NCBI GenBank assembly: GCA_024636355.1
Contig: JAGXHH010000039.1
Location: 1 to 8,134, forward strand
Source: Desulfobacteraceae bacterium
GTDB lineage: Bacteria; Desulfobacterota; Desulfobacteria; Desulfobacterales; Desulfosalsimonadaceae
Reading direction: 5' to 3'
Length of the DNA stretch: 8,134 bases
A model generated the notes under the pieces. That model was not told where the DNA came from. It ran no database searches and saw only the letters and a program-made list of their open reading frames with translations. The position numbers and the translations under genes were made by a program. How positions within the stretch are numbered: position 1 is the first letter of the stretch; every line of letters starts with the position of its first letter. Of this stretch, positions 1 to 6,125 are shown piece by piece.

Positions 1-19
1 AGATGTGTATAAGAGACAG
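1..19 (+). other. Nextera/Tn5 mosaic-end adapter remnant
   Basis: The first 19 bases, AGATGTGTATAAGAGACAG, are identical to the Tn5 mosaic end used in Nextera-type sequencing libraries. A match over the whole adapter placed exactly at the sequence end is best explained as untrimmed library sequence. Native sequence therefore probably begins at position 20, and the window start coincides with a contig or read end. The assembly breaking here fits the repeats that follow. Confidence 0.95.
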
Positions 20-49
20 AGGTTGACGAATGCTGTAAAAGCCCAAATT

Positions 50-70
50 CGTCTTTCCGGCGGAATGACG
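50..70. repeat. Short REP-like hairpin
   Basis: CGTCTTTCC (50-58) faces GGAATGACG (62-70) across a three-base loop, with one mismatched pair. The sequence resembles the widespread GTCATTCCGGC-type intergenic palindromes of proteobacteria. It could be a decayed REP-like element or a fragment of one. No other copy is seen in this window. Confidence 0.4.
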
Positions 71-90
71 GGCAAAGCCGAAAACGATTT

Positions 91-195
91 CCAGGGAACT
101 TGATGGTTTTGGTTTCGGTTTTCGTGCACGTGCACGGCATTTGTTTTTAAGCTCCTTTCTTCAAAAACAACACCGCCCAGCGGGGTCAATAGCTT
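91..195 (+). repeat. Hexamer-core repeat, copy 1 (degenerate core)
   Basis: This copy opens with CCAGGGAACTTG, resembling the CCAAGGAACTTCC opening of copy 2. It then has a degenerate run of GGTTTT/GGTTTC units (about 105-122) and a perfect 14-base palindrome CGTGCACGTGCACG (123-136). It closes with a conserved 42-base block (154-195) that recurs at 445-486 with only two differences. That block contains a small hairpin, CCGC-CCA-GCGG. Unlike the other copies, the core shows no long complementary second arm. I do not know a name for this family. Confidence 0.6.
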
Positions 196-334
196 CCAAG
201 GAACTTCCTGTTTTTTCGTGTTCGTTGTCGTTGTCGTAATCGTCATCGTACTCGAATTTTTAAAACCGACAACGACAACGACAACGATTGAAGACCAAAG
301 TTCCTTTCTGTAAAAACGTCGTCCAGCGGAGTTC
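194..334 (+). repeat. Hexamer-core hairpin repeat, copy 2 (TCGTTG core)
   Basis: Short terminal inverted repeats AAGGAACTT (198-206) and AAGTTCCTT (298-306) enclose a core. In the core TCGTTGTCGTTGTCG (222-236) is exactly complementary to CGACAACGACAACGA (267-281, and again in register at 273-287). The DNA or RNA could thus form a hairpin with a 15-bp or longer stem and a loop of about 30 bases. The outer part continues to a diverged version of the flanking block, ending near AGCGGAGTTC (325-334). The nearest relative is the copy at 7546-7696 on the opposite strand: 26 bases at one end are identical and 25 at the other differ at one position. Confidence 0.8.
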
Positions 335-336
335 GG

Positions 337-486
337 AACTTCCAAGGAAGTTAATTCGAAATCGCTATCGCTATCGCTATCGCTATCGATTTCGAGAAGT
401 TTTCGATCCCGATAGCGATTTCGATAGCGATAGCGGTGCCAAGACCTTTCTTCAAAAACAGCACCGCTCAGCGGGGTCAATAGCTT
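337..486 (+). repeat. Hexamer-core hairpin repeat, copy 3 (ATCGCT core)
   Basis: It begins at a palindromic junction, AACTTCC-AA-GGAAGTT (337-352), shared with the end of copy 2. The core has four tandem ATCGCT units (361-384) and a complementary arm: TCGAAATCGCTATCG (356-370) pairs perfectly with CGATAGCGATTTCGA (410-424), and further CGATAGCGATAGCG units follow at 422-435. It closes with the conserved 42-base block (445-486), 40 of 42 identical to 154-195. The architecture matches copy 2 but the hexamer is different. The core can be read through as an Arg-Tyr and Asp-Ser rich peptide, which I treat as non-coding. Confidence 0.8.
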
Positions 487-525
487 TTTACGAACGGCGA
501 GTGCATGTTCTGCTGAACCTTCTCA

Positions 526-554
526 TTGCCGTAAGATTTTAATGAGGTTATCTA
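526..554 (+). promoter_or_regulatory. Candidate promoter for tesB
   Basis: TTGCCG (526-531) and TATCTA (549-554) are separated by 17 bases and resemble sigma-70 -35 and -10 boxes at four of six positions each. They lie about 60 bases upstream of the tesB start, in the AT-richer stretch just after the repeats. This is motif resemblance only; nothing else in the sequence confirms it. Confidence 0.3.
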
Positions 555-616
555 TATGATTATTAATGAACAGGGGCGCTAACCAATAACTTTCCGGAAA
601 AAGTACGGGTAAAATT

Positions 617-1507
617 ATGGGAAAAGATGCGTGTGAACGGGTAGCCACGGTACTCGAAGAGTTGCTTGAACTGCTCAAGCTGGAGAAGATCGAAGAGAAT
701 ATTTTCCGGGGAACCAGCCAGGATCTCGGCTTCGGCAATATATTCGGCGGGCAGGTGCTCGGCCAGTCGCTTTCGGCGGCCTCCCAGACCGTTTCGGAGG
801 AAAGAAGCGCCCACAGCCTGCACGCCTATTTCATGCGCCCCGGTGATCCGGCAAAACCGATCGTCTACCAGGTCGACTGCATCCGGGACGGCAAAAGTTT
901 TACCACCCGCCGGGTGGTTGCCACCCAGTCAGGGCGGGCCATTTTTTCCATGTCCGCGTCGTTCCATGTGCCGGAAACCGGTTTTTCTCACCAGGACGGG
1001 CTCCCGGACGTCCCCGGTCCGGAAGGCATCAAATCGGAACTGGAACGCTCCCGGGAAGTGGAGGACAAGATCCCGCCGGCTATCCGGAACCTGATTCTGT
1101 GCGACAAACCGATTGAGATCCGCCCGGTGAACCCGATGAATCCGTTTGCCCCGGAAAAAAAGGAACCGGTCCGGCATGTCTGGTTCAGAACCATTAAACA
1201 GATGCCCGACGATATGGCCGTGCATAAGTACATGCTTGCGTATGCATCGGATTTCGGCCTGGTGGCAACCAGCATGTATCCCCATGCCCGCACCTTCTGG
1301 GATCCGAAGATGCAGGTCGCCAGCCTCGATCATGCCATGTGGTTCCACAGGGACTTCCGGATGGACGATTGGCTGCTCTACAGTATCAGAAGCCCGAGCG
1401 CCAGCCATGCCCGCGGGTTGAACATCGGCAATATTTTTACCCGTGACGGTCGACTGATTGCCACAACCGCCCAGGAAGGTCTGATCCGTAACCGGGGCAA
1501 TCCCTGA
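617..1507 (+). CDS. tesB: Acyl-CoA thioesterase II (TesB), double-hotdog
   Basis: A cytoplasmic enzyme expected to hydrolyse medium- to long-chain acyl-CoA to free fatty acid and CoA. The 296 residues compare with 286 in E. coli TesB and align along the whole length. Visible family signatures are GGQVLGQSLSAA (about 44-55), HSLHAYFMRPGD (66-77), DGKSFTTRRV (91-100) and the C-terminal ATTAQEGLIRN. The E. coli catalytic set Asp204/Thr228/Gln278 corresponds here to Asp212 (ASDFGL), Ser236 (ASLDHAMW) and Gln286. Ser replaces Thr, a conservative hydroxyl-for-hydroxyl change. The ATG at 617 is the first start after an in-frame TAA at 587-589. The ribosome binding site is weak. The gene appears monocistronic: its upstream neighbours are repeats and a 687-base gap follows. 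Confidence 0.95.
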   Translation: MGKDACERVATVLEELLELLKLEKIEENIFRGTSQDLGFGNIFGGQVLGQSLSAASQTVSEERSAHSLHAYFMRPGDPAKPIVYQVDCIRDGKSFTTRRVVATQSGRAIFSMSASFHVPETGFSHQDGLPDVPGPEGIKSELERSREVEDKIPPAIRNLILCDKPIEIRPVNPMNPFAPEKKEPVRHVWFRTIKQMPDDMAVHKYMLAYASDFGLVATSMYPHARTFWDPKMQVASLDHAMWFHRDFRMDDWLLYSIRSPSASHARGLNIGNIFTRDGRLIATTAQEGLIRNRGNP

Positions 1508-2194
1508 ATCAGATTGCACTGCCGTTTTCCGTGCCCGGCAATCCGGTATCCGCTTGAAAGCAATAGGAAAATGCAGCCGAACTCCGATTTTTTCCTGCCG
1601 CCCCGGAGCAGATTTTTACTCTTCTCCTCATTTTTTTATTGCAAAAGTTTTGTTTTAAGGTAATTTATAAGAAATTTATAATCTTTATCAAAAGTATATG
1701 GAATCATTCATATATTCGTTTGAGAGTGAAGGTTATGGCGCAAGGAGCGGAACATTTGGTAAGTAAAACGGGGATTTTTTTATGATGCAAATTCCCGGGT
1801 TTCTTGGCAAAATTTTCCGCAAGTTGTTTCATGGCCTGCCATCGGCCAGATCGATTCCTGAAACAGTGTTTTTACTGTCATACCAGGTTCGCCGACGGCA
1901 GTATGATAGTGGCCCGTCCCTTCCGCTATCGTATACGGCCGGCCTTTTCGGGGCCAACACCTGAGCATCGACTTCGGTTTGAAGTGCCTCGGGTGGCGCC
2001 TCGGTTTTTACGGTCAAAAACAGCGCACCAACAAAGCAAAGTGAATTCGTCGGATTATTTTTTCCCGGTGTTCACTGATATCTTCGGTGCCGCGCGTTTT
2101 TCGACCGGGAAGCCTGTGCCAAAGGAAATGATAAAAATCGGTACGTGACTTGTTTTATTTTCTTTTCACCCGTTGGTCCTAAAAAGTAAACCGA
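1508..2194. other. Long intergenic region without a recognisable gene
   Basis: Just after tesB, CTCCG (1582-1586) and CGGAG (1604-1608) could form a weak stem followed by a short T run (1613-1617), a poor terminator candidate. Positions 1620-1720 are strikingly AT-rich, with TTGCAA (1639-1644) and TAATTT (1661-1666) spaced 16 bases, a possible promoter. Downstream is a 16-codon open frame (1735-1785, ATG after GAAGG) whose stop overlaps the ATG of a 60-codon frame (1782-1964). Neither product resembles anything I know, and a longer overlapping frame (1804-2148) also looks random. The stretch could be a decayed gene, a long leader or an uncharacterised small gene. Confidence 0.5.
1874..1910. 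repeat. Imperfect hairpin in the tesB downstream gap
   Basis: ACTGTCATAC (1874-1883) pairs with GTATGATAGT (1901-1910), ten positions with a single G-T wobble, around a 17-base loop. A smaller overlapping stem, ACAGT (1864-1868) with ACTGT (1874-1878), could compete with it. No T run follows, so it is not a standard terminator. Its role is unknown. Confidence 0.4.
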
Positions 2195-2764
2195 ATGAGA
2201 AAATCCAAAAAAGTAGAAATCCGGGGAGTCGGCGAAGTCCTGCTCGAACGCAGCCATCGCGCAAAGCACATCAATTTGACCATTAAGACCTTGAACGCCA
2301 TCCGGGTGGCCGTCCCGATGGACGTTACATTTGCCGATGCGGAGCTTTTTGCCCGGTCGAAACGCGAATGGATGAGAAAACACCTGAACCGTATCGAAAT
2401 CATGGTCAGGCAAATCGAACAGGTCAGCAAGGAAACCCCGCTCGATCGTAAAGCCGCCCGGGAAATTTTAGTCAGCCGCCTTGATGAACTCGCCGAAAAA
2501 CACAACCTGCCATACAATAAAGTCTTTGTAAAAAATCAGAAAACCCGATGGGGCAGCTGCTCCATGAAGAACAACATCAATCTGAACGTCAATCTCGTGC
2601 GGGTTCCCCTGGAATTGATGGATTACGCCATCATCCATGAACTGGTTCATACCCGGGTTAAAAATCACAGTCAGCACTTCTGGAACCGATTGGAACGCTA
2701 CCTGCCCAATGCGCGGACCTTCGACCAGGAACTCGACCGGTATTGGTTCCTGCTCAGTGACTGA
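2195..2764 (+). CDS. YgjP/SprT-like zinc metallopeptidase (DUF45 family)
   Basis: A predicted soluble zinc-dependent peptidase of the YgjP (DUF45, WLM/SprT-related) family; natural substrates of these proteins are mostly unknown. The signature is clear: RWGSCS (118-123), then HELVH (148-152) with His148 and His152 as zinc ligands and Glu149 as catalytic base, then NHSQHFW (157-163) where His158 is the likely third ligand. The N-terminal part (about 1-90) is a basic, charged region usual for the family. At 189 residues it is somewhat shorter than E. coli-type YgjP. The ATG at 2195 is the first possible start after an in-frame TAA at 2180-2182; there is no good Shine-Dalgarno. The stop lies 14 bases before the next ATG, so co-transcription with the glycosyltransferase-NUDIX gene is likely. 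Confidence 0.88.
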   Translation: MRKSKKVEIRGVGEVLLERSHRAKHINLTIKTLNAIRVAVPMDVTFADAELFARSKREWMRKHLNRIEIMVRQIEQVSKETPLDRKAAREILVSRLDELAEKHNLPYNKVFVKNQKTRWGSCSMKNNINLNVNLVRVPLELMDYAIIHELVHTRVKNHSQHFWNRLERYLPNARTFDQELDRYWFLLSD

Positions 2765-2778
2765 TTGGACCCGGACTT

Positions 2779-4392
2779 ATGCACCCGAAAGTATCGATCG
2801 CGTATTTTATCACGTCACACGGTTTCGGCCACGCGGCGCGGGCATCCGCCGTGATGCAGGCCATGCATCGGAACTGGCCGTTCGTCCATTTCCATATTTT
2901 CGGCAACACCCCGGAATGGTTTTTTAAAGACGCCTCAGGCGTCTCCTTTACCTGTCATCGCCAGCAGACCGACGTCGGGATGGTGCAGGTATCGGCATTA
3001 AAAATTGATCTGCCTGAAACCACCGAAGCGCTATCCCGATTTTTTCCGCTCGATGAGAACCGTATTGCGGCGCTTGCGGGTCAGGTGTGCGCCTGCGACT
3101 GCCGGTTGATCATCTGCGATATCTCCCCCCTGGGCCTGGCGGTCGGAAAAAACGCGGGCATCCCGACGGTGCTCATCGAAAATTTCACCTGGGACTGGAT
3201 TTATAAACCGCTTGCAACCGTCGAACCCCGCCTGGAATCGCCTGTCAACTACCTGGAACCGCTGTTTAAAACGGCCGATTGCCGGATACAGATCGCGCCG
3301 GTCTGCCGTCCGGTTCAAGAAGCGTTGCAAATGCCCCCGGTATGCCGAAAGCCCGCAACAGCGCCGGAGGATGTACGGAAGCAACTCGGTATTCGACACG
3401 ACCGGCAGATGGTATTGGTAACCATGGGGGGAACTGTCGAAAACCACCGCTTCATCGACCGGCTGCAGCAGTTCGGCAACCGGGTGCATTTTGTCATCCC
3501 CGACAATTGCCCCGAGCTGCCGGCCAGGGGAGAAACCTGTGGCAATGTCACATTGCTGCCGCATCGTTCCGACTATCACCACCCCGATCTGGTCCATGCC
3601 GCTGATGCCGTAGTCGGAAAAGCCGGCTACAGCACCGTGATCGAAGTCTATGATGCCGGCGTACCGTTCGGGTACGTGTTGAATCCGGAGTTCGCCGAAT
3701 CTGAAGTGCTCGCCCGATTCATAGCCTCGGAAATGCAGGGTCTGCCCATAGCCGGAGAGGACTTTGTGAGCGGCCGCTGGCTTGACCGGCTCCCGGAGAT
3801 ACTGGCCCTGCCGAAGGCGTCTCGAAACGGTGAAGCAAACGGGGCAGACGCGATTGCCGCCCATCTTTGCCACTGGGTCACGGAAATCGATGAACTGCTT
3901 GAAATTATCGATGCCGACGGGCTCACTGTCGGGGCGGCCCCGAGGTGTCATGTCCACGGCAGAAACGAGTGGCTGCACCGGGTCGTGCACGTGCTGGTGT
4001 TTGATCGCGAAAACCGCCTGCTGCTGCAGAAACGCGCCTTGACGAAACGGGTGGCCGCCGGCAGGTGGGATACCTCCGTCGGCGGGCATGTGGATTGCGG
4101 AGAAACTATTAACGACGCCGTCTTCCGGGAAACGGGCGAAGAACTCGGTTTTCGCCCCGAATCGCTGCAATTTGCCTACAGCTACACCCATTCAAATGAT
4201 TTCGAATCCGAACTTGTCCATACGTTCGTTTGCCGCCACGATGGACCGGTTCGGTTTAATCCCGAAGAAATCGATGCGGTCCGGTTCTGGGAACCGGACG
4301 AAATTGAGCAGCGCCTGGGGAAGAAAATCTTCAGCGATAATTTCGAAGATGAGTATCGACGCTATTGCCGCTGGTCCGGATGTGCAAAATGA
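2779..4392 (+). CDS. Glycosyltransferase-like (GT-B) / NUDIX hydrolase fusion
   Basis: A 537-residue two-domain protein. Residues about 1-365 look like a GT-B glycosyltransferase-type domain. The N-terminal HGFGHAAR (14-21) is of the kind seen in bacterial HGFGHA proteins and in the N-terminal domain of plant L-arabinokinases. LVTMGG (213-218) begins the second Rossmann half, and VVGKAGYSTVIE (278-289) fits the usual donor-binding region. Residues about 368-537 are a NUDIX hydrolase of the YfcD/IDI-like type: the box runs from Gly436 to Phe458 as GHVDCGE, seven residues, then RETGEELGF, with the metal-binding glutamates present. No signal peptide or membrane segment is seen. The junction (about 360-385) has no methionine start, so the NUDIX part is not separately translated there. 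Substrates are unknown; a nucleotide-sugar-linked reaction is inference. It follows the metallopeptidase by 14 bases. Confidence 0.88.
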   Translation: MHPKVSIAYFITSHGFGHAARASAVMQAMHRNWPFVHFHIFGNTPEWFFKDASGVSFTCHRQQTDVGMVQVSALKIDLPETTEALSRFFPLDENRIAALAGQVCACDCRLIICDISPLGLAVGKNAGIPTVLIENFTWDWIYKPLATVEPRLESPVNYLEPLFKTADCRIQIAPVCRPVQEALQMPPVCRKPATAPEDVRKQLGIRHDRQMVLVTMGGTVENHRFIDRLQQFGNRVHFVIPDNCPELPARGETCGNVTLLPHRSDYHHPDLVHAADAVVGKAGYSTVIEVYDAGVPFGYVLNPEFAESEVLARFIASEMQGLPIAGEDFVSGRWLDRLPEILALPKASRNGEANGADAIAAHLCHWVTEIDELLEIIDADGLTVGAAPRCHVHGRNEWLHRVVHVLVFDRENRLLLQKRALTKRVAAGRWDTSVGGHVDCGETINDAVFRETGEELGFRPESLQFAYSYTHSNDFESELVHTFVCRHDGPVRFNPEEIDAVRFWEPDEIEQRLGKKIFSDNFEDEYRRYCRWSGCAK

Positions 4393-4442
4393 ATCACCCG
4401 GTACTATTTTTTAAATCTGGGATCAGGTATCGAAAGGAACGC

Positions 4443-4541
4443 ATGGATATCCGCAACACAGAGCCGGGGAAACGATGCCCAACATTTGGCGCCAGGCGGT
4501 TGTCAACCTTACCCGTGAGGCTTTATCAGCAGGAGTCCTGA
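4443..4541 (+). CDS. Possible 32-codon leader ORF overlapping the membrane protein start
   Basis: ATG 4443 is preceded by AAAGGA (4433-4438), the best Shine-Dalgarno match in this stretch. The frame runs 32 codons (MDIRNTEPGKRCPTFGAR and on) to a TGA at 4539-4541 and overlaps the first 22 codons of the following membrane protein in another frame. It may be a translated leader that feeds ribosomes to the next start, or the original N-terminus separated from the main frame by an indel or sequencing error. The peptide is not recognisable, and I would not call it a functional protein without further evidence. Confidence 0.25.
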   Translation: MDIRNTEPGKRCPTFGARRLSTLPVRLYQQES

Positions 4542-5221
4542 TAAAGTCATCGGCACTCGCGTGCGTGGCCACTTTTTTATCTGTCCCGTATTTTCATTAC
4601 CTCCTGGTGCAGGCGCCCGGTCAAAACTCGATGCAATCCTTTCCGAACCCCTATGGGATCCTGTTTTCTCAATCCGGCCTGTACTTTGTTATTTGCCTGC
4701 TCTCGATTATGGTCGGCTACGGGTTTAAAAGCCGATACCGGCTGCCCGGTTTCGGCCGGATCGACCAGTGGCGGAAAAGCCTGCCCGCGCTGCTGCTGAT
4801 CGGTCTGTCGGTGCTGGTTTTTTCCTATCTGGTTTTCGACCGCTATTTCATGGCGGTCTCCCCGGTTCCCCCTCCCGACAGCTTTGTCTATCTCATTGCC
4901 ATCCCGTTAAACGGGACACTCACCGATGAACTCATCCTGCGCTTCGGGTTCGTCACGCTCGGCGTGGGGTTGTGCCGGAACAAAACAGCCGGCGTGGCCC
5001 TGGTCGCCTTTTTTGCCGCGATGCTGACGGAAAAATACTTCCGGTTTACCGGTATCGAACCGGGGATGGATCACCTGTTCGCTATCCGCTTCGTTCTGGC
5101 CTTTTCCATAAATTTTCTGCTTGGCTACCTGTTTGTCACGCGCGGCCTGCTGTATTCCATGACCGTCCGGTTGGTCCTGGGTCTGCGGTATCCGCTGCTG
5201 GCGCTGATGTTTGCTTATTAG
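4475..5221 (+). CDS. Polytopic membrane protein, degenerate CPBP-like
   Basis: A 248-residue inner-membrane protein with about seven or eight hydrophobic segments (roughly 25-47, 62-83, 103-122, 137-147, 157-167, 171-186, 201-222, 229-247). Asp-Glu-Leu-Ile-Leu-Arg (151-156) has the spacing of the EExxxR motif of CPBP (Abi) intramembrane proteases, with Asp for the first Glu. The last two segments (FLLGYLFVTRGLLYSMTVR, 214-232) follow the CPBP pattern, but Arg232 sits where the conserved His is expected and the FxxxH motif is not evident. It is therefore either a non-catalytic CPBP relative or an unrelated membrane protein. The ATG at 4475 is the only start after an in-frame TAA near 4412; GGGGAA lies just upstream. 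It sits 82 bases after the fusion gene and converges on the DUF4395 gene with a seven-base gap. Confidence 0.65.
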   Translation: MPNIWRQAVVNLTREALSAGVLIKSSALACVATFLSVPYFHYLLVQAPGQNSMQSFPNPYGILFSQSGLYFVICLLSIMVGYGFKSRYRLPGFGRIDQWRKSLPALLLIGLSVLVFSYLVFDRYFMAVSPVPPPDSFVYLIAIPLNGTLTDELILRFGFVTLGVGLCRNKTAGVALVAFFAAMLTEKYFRFTGIEPGMDHLFAIRFVLAFSINFLLGYLFVTRGLLYSMTVRLVLGLRYPLLALMFAY

Positions 5222-5228
5222 TTGGTTC

Positions 5229-5690
5229 CTATTTACCGAAGATGCGGAAGCGGAACATCCGGAAATGGAAAAACAGGTAACATCCCAAACAGAACCCGGC
5301 AAGGGCAACGGCTGCGGCAAGGGCGACCATTATGGAAAAAAGCCAGCCGAGGACGCCGATGCCGGCAAGAAATGCAAGCTGGGCGAGGCCCAGCAGGGAT
5401 GCGGCAATCGTATTGTTAAACCGCATCAATCGAAAATCTTCTTTTTCAGCCCCGGGAATTTTATCGGCAAAAAAATGCTGGCCGATCCGTGCCACCAGAC
5501 TCCATTGCGGGCCGCCCACAAGAGAGGCCATGATCATAAGAAACAACAGGGTGGTGATCCAGGGTTGCTGCGTAATCAGCGCCAGCAGGATTCCCCCGAG
5601 AAGAATCCATCGATTCAGTTTTACAATCGGCATGGGAACCCCTGCGGAGAGGCCTTTCTGGTCAAATGTATTTTTTGTGTGTTCAGTCAA
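5229..5690 (-). CDS. DUF4395 family membrane protein, TTG start
   Basis: A 153-residue inner-membrane protein of unknown function. Four hydrophobic segments are visible (about 26-40, 44-58, 94-113, 115-140). Family-like features are the Gly-Pro after the second segment (60-61), RFNNTIAASLLGL (90-102) and the closing GFCLGC (132-137) with its cysteine pair, all typical of DUF4395. The start is TTG at 5690-5688: an in-frame stop lies at 5726-5724, no ATG lies between, and a strong Shine-Dalgarno sits at the right distance. The first in-frame ATG would be codon 20, with no comparable site. The C-terminus is basic (FRMFRFRIFGK). It converges on the CPBP-like gene, so the two transcripts may overlap at their ends; no terminator is seen between them. 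Confidence 0.8.
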   Translation of the reverse strand: MTEHTKNTFDQKGLSAGVPMPIVKLNRWILLGGILLALITQQPWITTLLFLMIMASLVGGPQWSLVARIGQHFFADKIPGAEKEDFRLMRFNNTIAASLLGLAQLAFLAGIGVLGWLFSIMVALAAAVALAGFCLGCYLFFHFRMFRFRIFGK

Positions 5691-5694
5691 TCTG

Positions 5695-5702
5695 TTTCCT
5701 CT
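5695..5702 (-). promoter_or_regulatory. Ribosome binding site that decides the TTG start
   Basis: On the minus strand AGAGGAAA lies four bases before TTG 5690, placing the GAGG core about seven bases from the start. It is one of the strongest Shine-Dalgarno matches in the window and supports the non-ATG start. Confidence 0.75.
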
Positions 5703-5908
5703 TTGAATTTGTATGCGCTTAAGTTAACGGTTTTACCTGCAAATGGTTACATGTGGATTTTAAAAAGGTGGAAAAAACATGAAAGGGTTGAGCGTTGTAT
5801 AACACCAACAAAAATAAGGATTCCTGATAAAATGTAAAGATTGTATCGGAAAATTCCGACAAGATGAAAGAGATGCCGTGCGGCTGATCGGGTCCCTGTC
5901 TGCTGTCG

Positions 5909-5954
5909 ATGATTTCAACGAGAATCGAAGCGGATCGATTCTCGTTGAAATCAT
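5909..5954. repeat. Perfect 19-bp inverted repeat, 8-base loop
   Basis: ATGATTTCAACGAGAATCG (5909-5927) is exactly complementary to CGATTCTCGTTGAAATCAT (5936-5954), separated by AAGCGGAT. No T run follows on either strand, which argues against a simple intrinsic terminator. It lies about 170 bases before the hydrolase start and about 220 bases before the DUF4395 start. It could be an RNA hairpin in a leader, a protein-binding site or a small repeat element. Confidence 0.85.
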
Positions 5955-6125
5955 TTCATTTCCCTCTTATTATGGCGACGTTTTTTTTCGGGAATAATAA
6001 ACCTTTTTGTTAAACGGGTGACGGAGGCCCGCTTCAAGCAGGTGGACTCCGAGGCATAATCCGTATACCGGTAGTATGCGTTTCACCAGGCATCATGTGC
6101 GATTACGAAAAAGGAAATTTATCTG

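Larger units (their letters stand above)
5691..6125. other. Divergent intergenic region (DUF4395 / alpha-beta hydrolase)
   Basis: It must hold promoters for both flanking genes. On the minus strand TTTACA and TATTTT with a 16-base spacer (within about 5810-5840) are a weak promoter candidate for the DUF4395 gene. A short palindrome TCGGAAAATTCCGA (5846-5859) and the long inverted repeat at 5909-5954 lie in the middle. An eight-T run (5981-5988) and AT-rich sequence follow. No coding frame here looks real. Confidence 0.5.

Noticed and set aside
198..440. Regularly repeated units that might suggest a CRISPR array
   Set aside because: The repeats are contiguous hexamers without unique spacers, they fold back on themselves, and no cas gene is present.
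288..542. 84-codon plus-strand frame rich in Arg-Tyr and Asp-Ser
   Set aside because: It is only a reading of the ATCGCT hexamer tract and flanking repeat; the low-complexity peptide mirrors the repeat and there is no ribosome binding site.
929..1519. 196-codon minus-strand frame
   Set aside because: Antisense shadow of tesB.
1804..2148. 114-codon plus-strand frame in the gap after tesB
   Set aside because: The composition looks random, with no motif or ribosome binding site, and it overlaps another open frame; not called as a gene.
3031..4191. 386-codon minus-strand frame
   Set aside because: It lies wholly antisense to the glycosyltransferase-NUDIX gene, which has clear motifs; long antisense frames are common in GC-rich genes.
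5211..5837. 208-codon plus-strand frame
   Set aside because: It is antisense to the DUF4395 gene and its product is lysine- and glycine-rich without domain features, whereas the minus-strand product has ordered hydrophobic segments and a good ribosome binding site.
5909..5954. Intrinsic terminator
   Set aside because: No T run follows the stem on either strand, and no gene end lies close by on either side.
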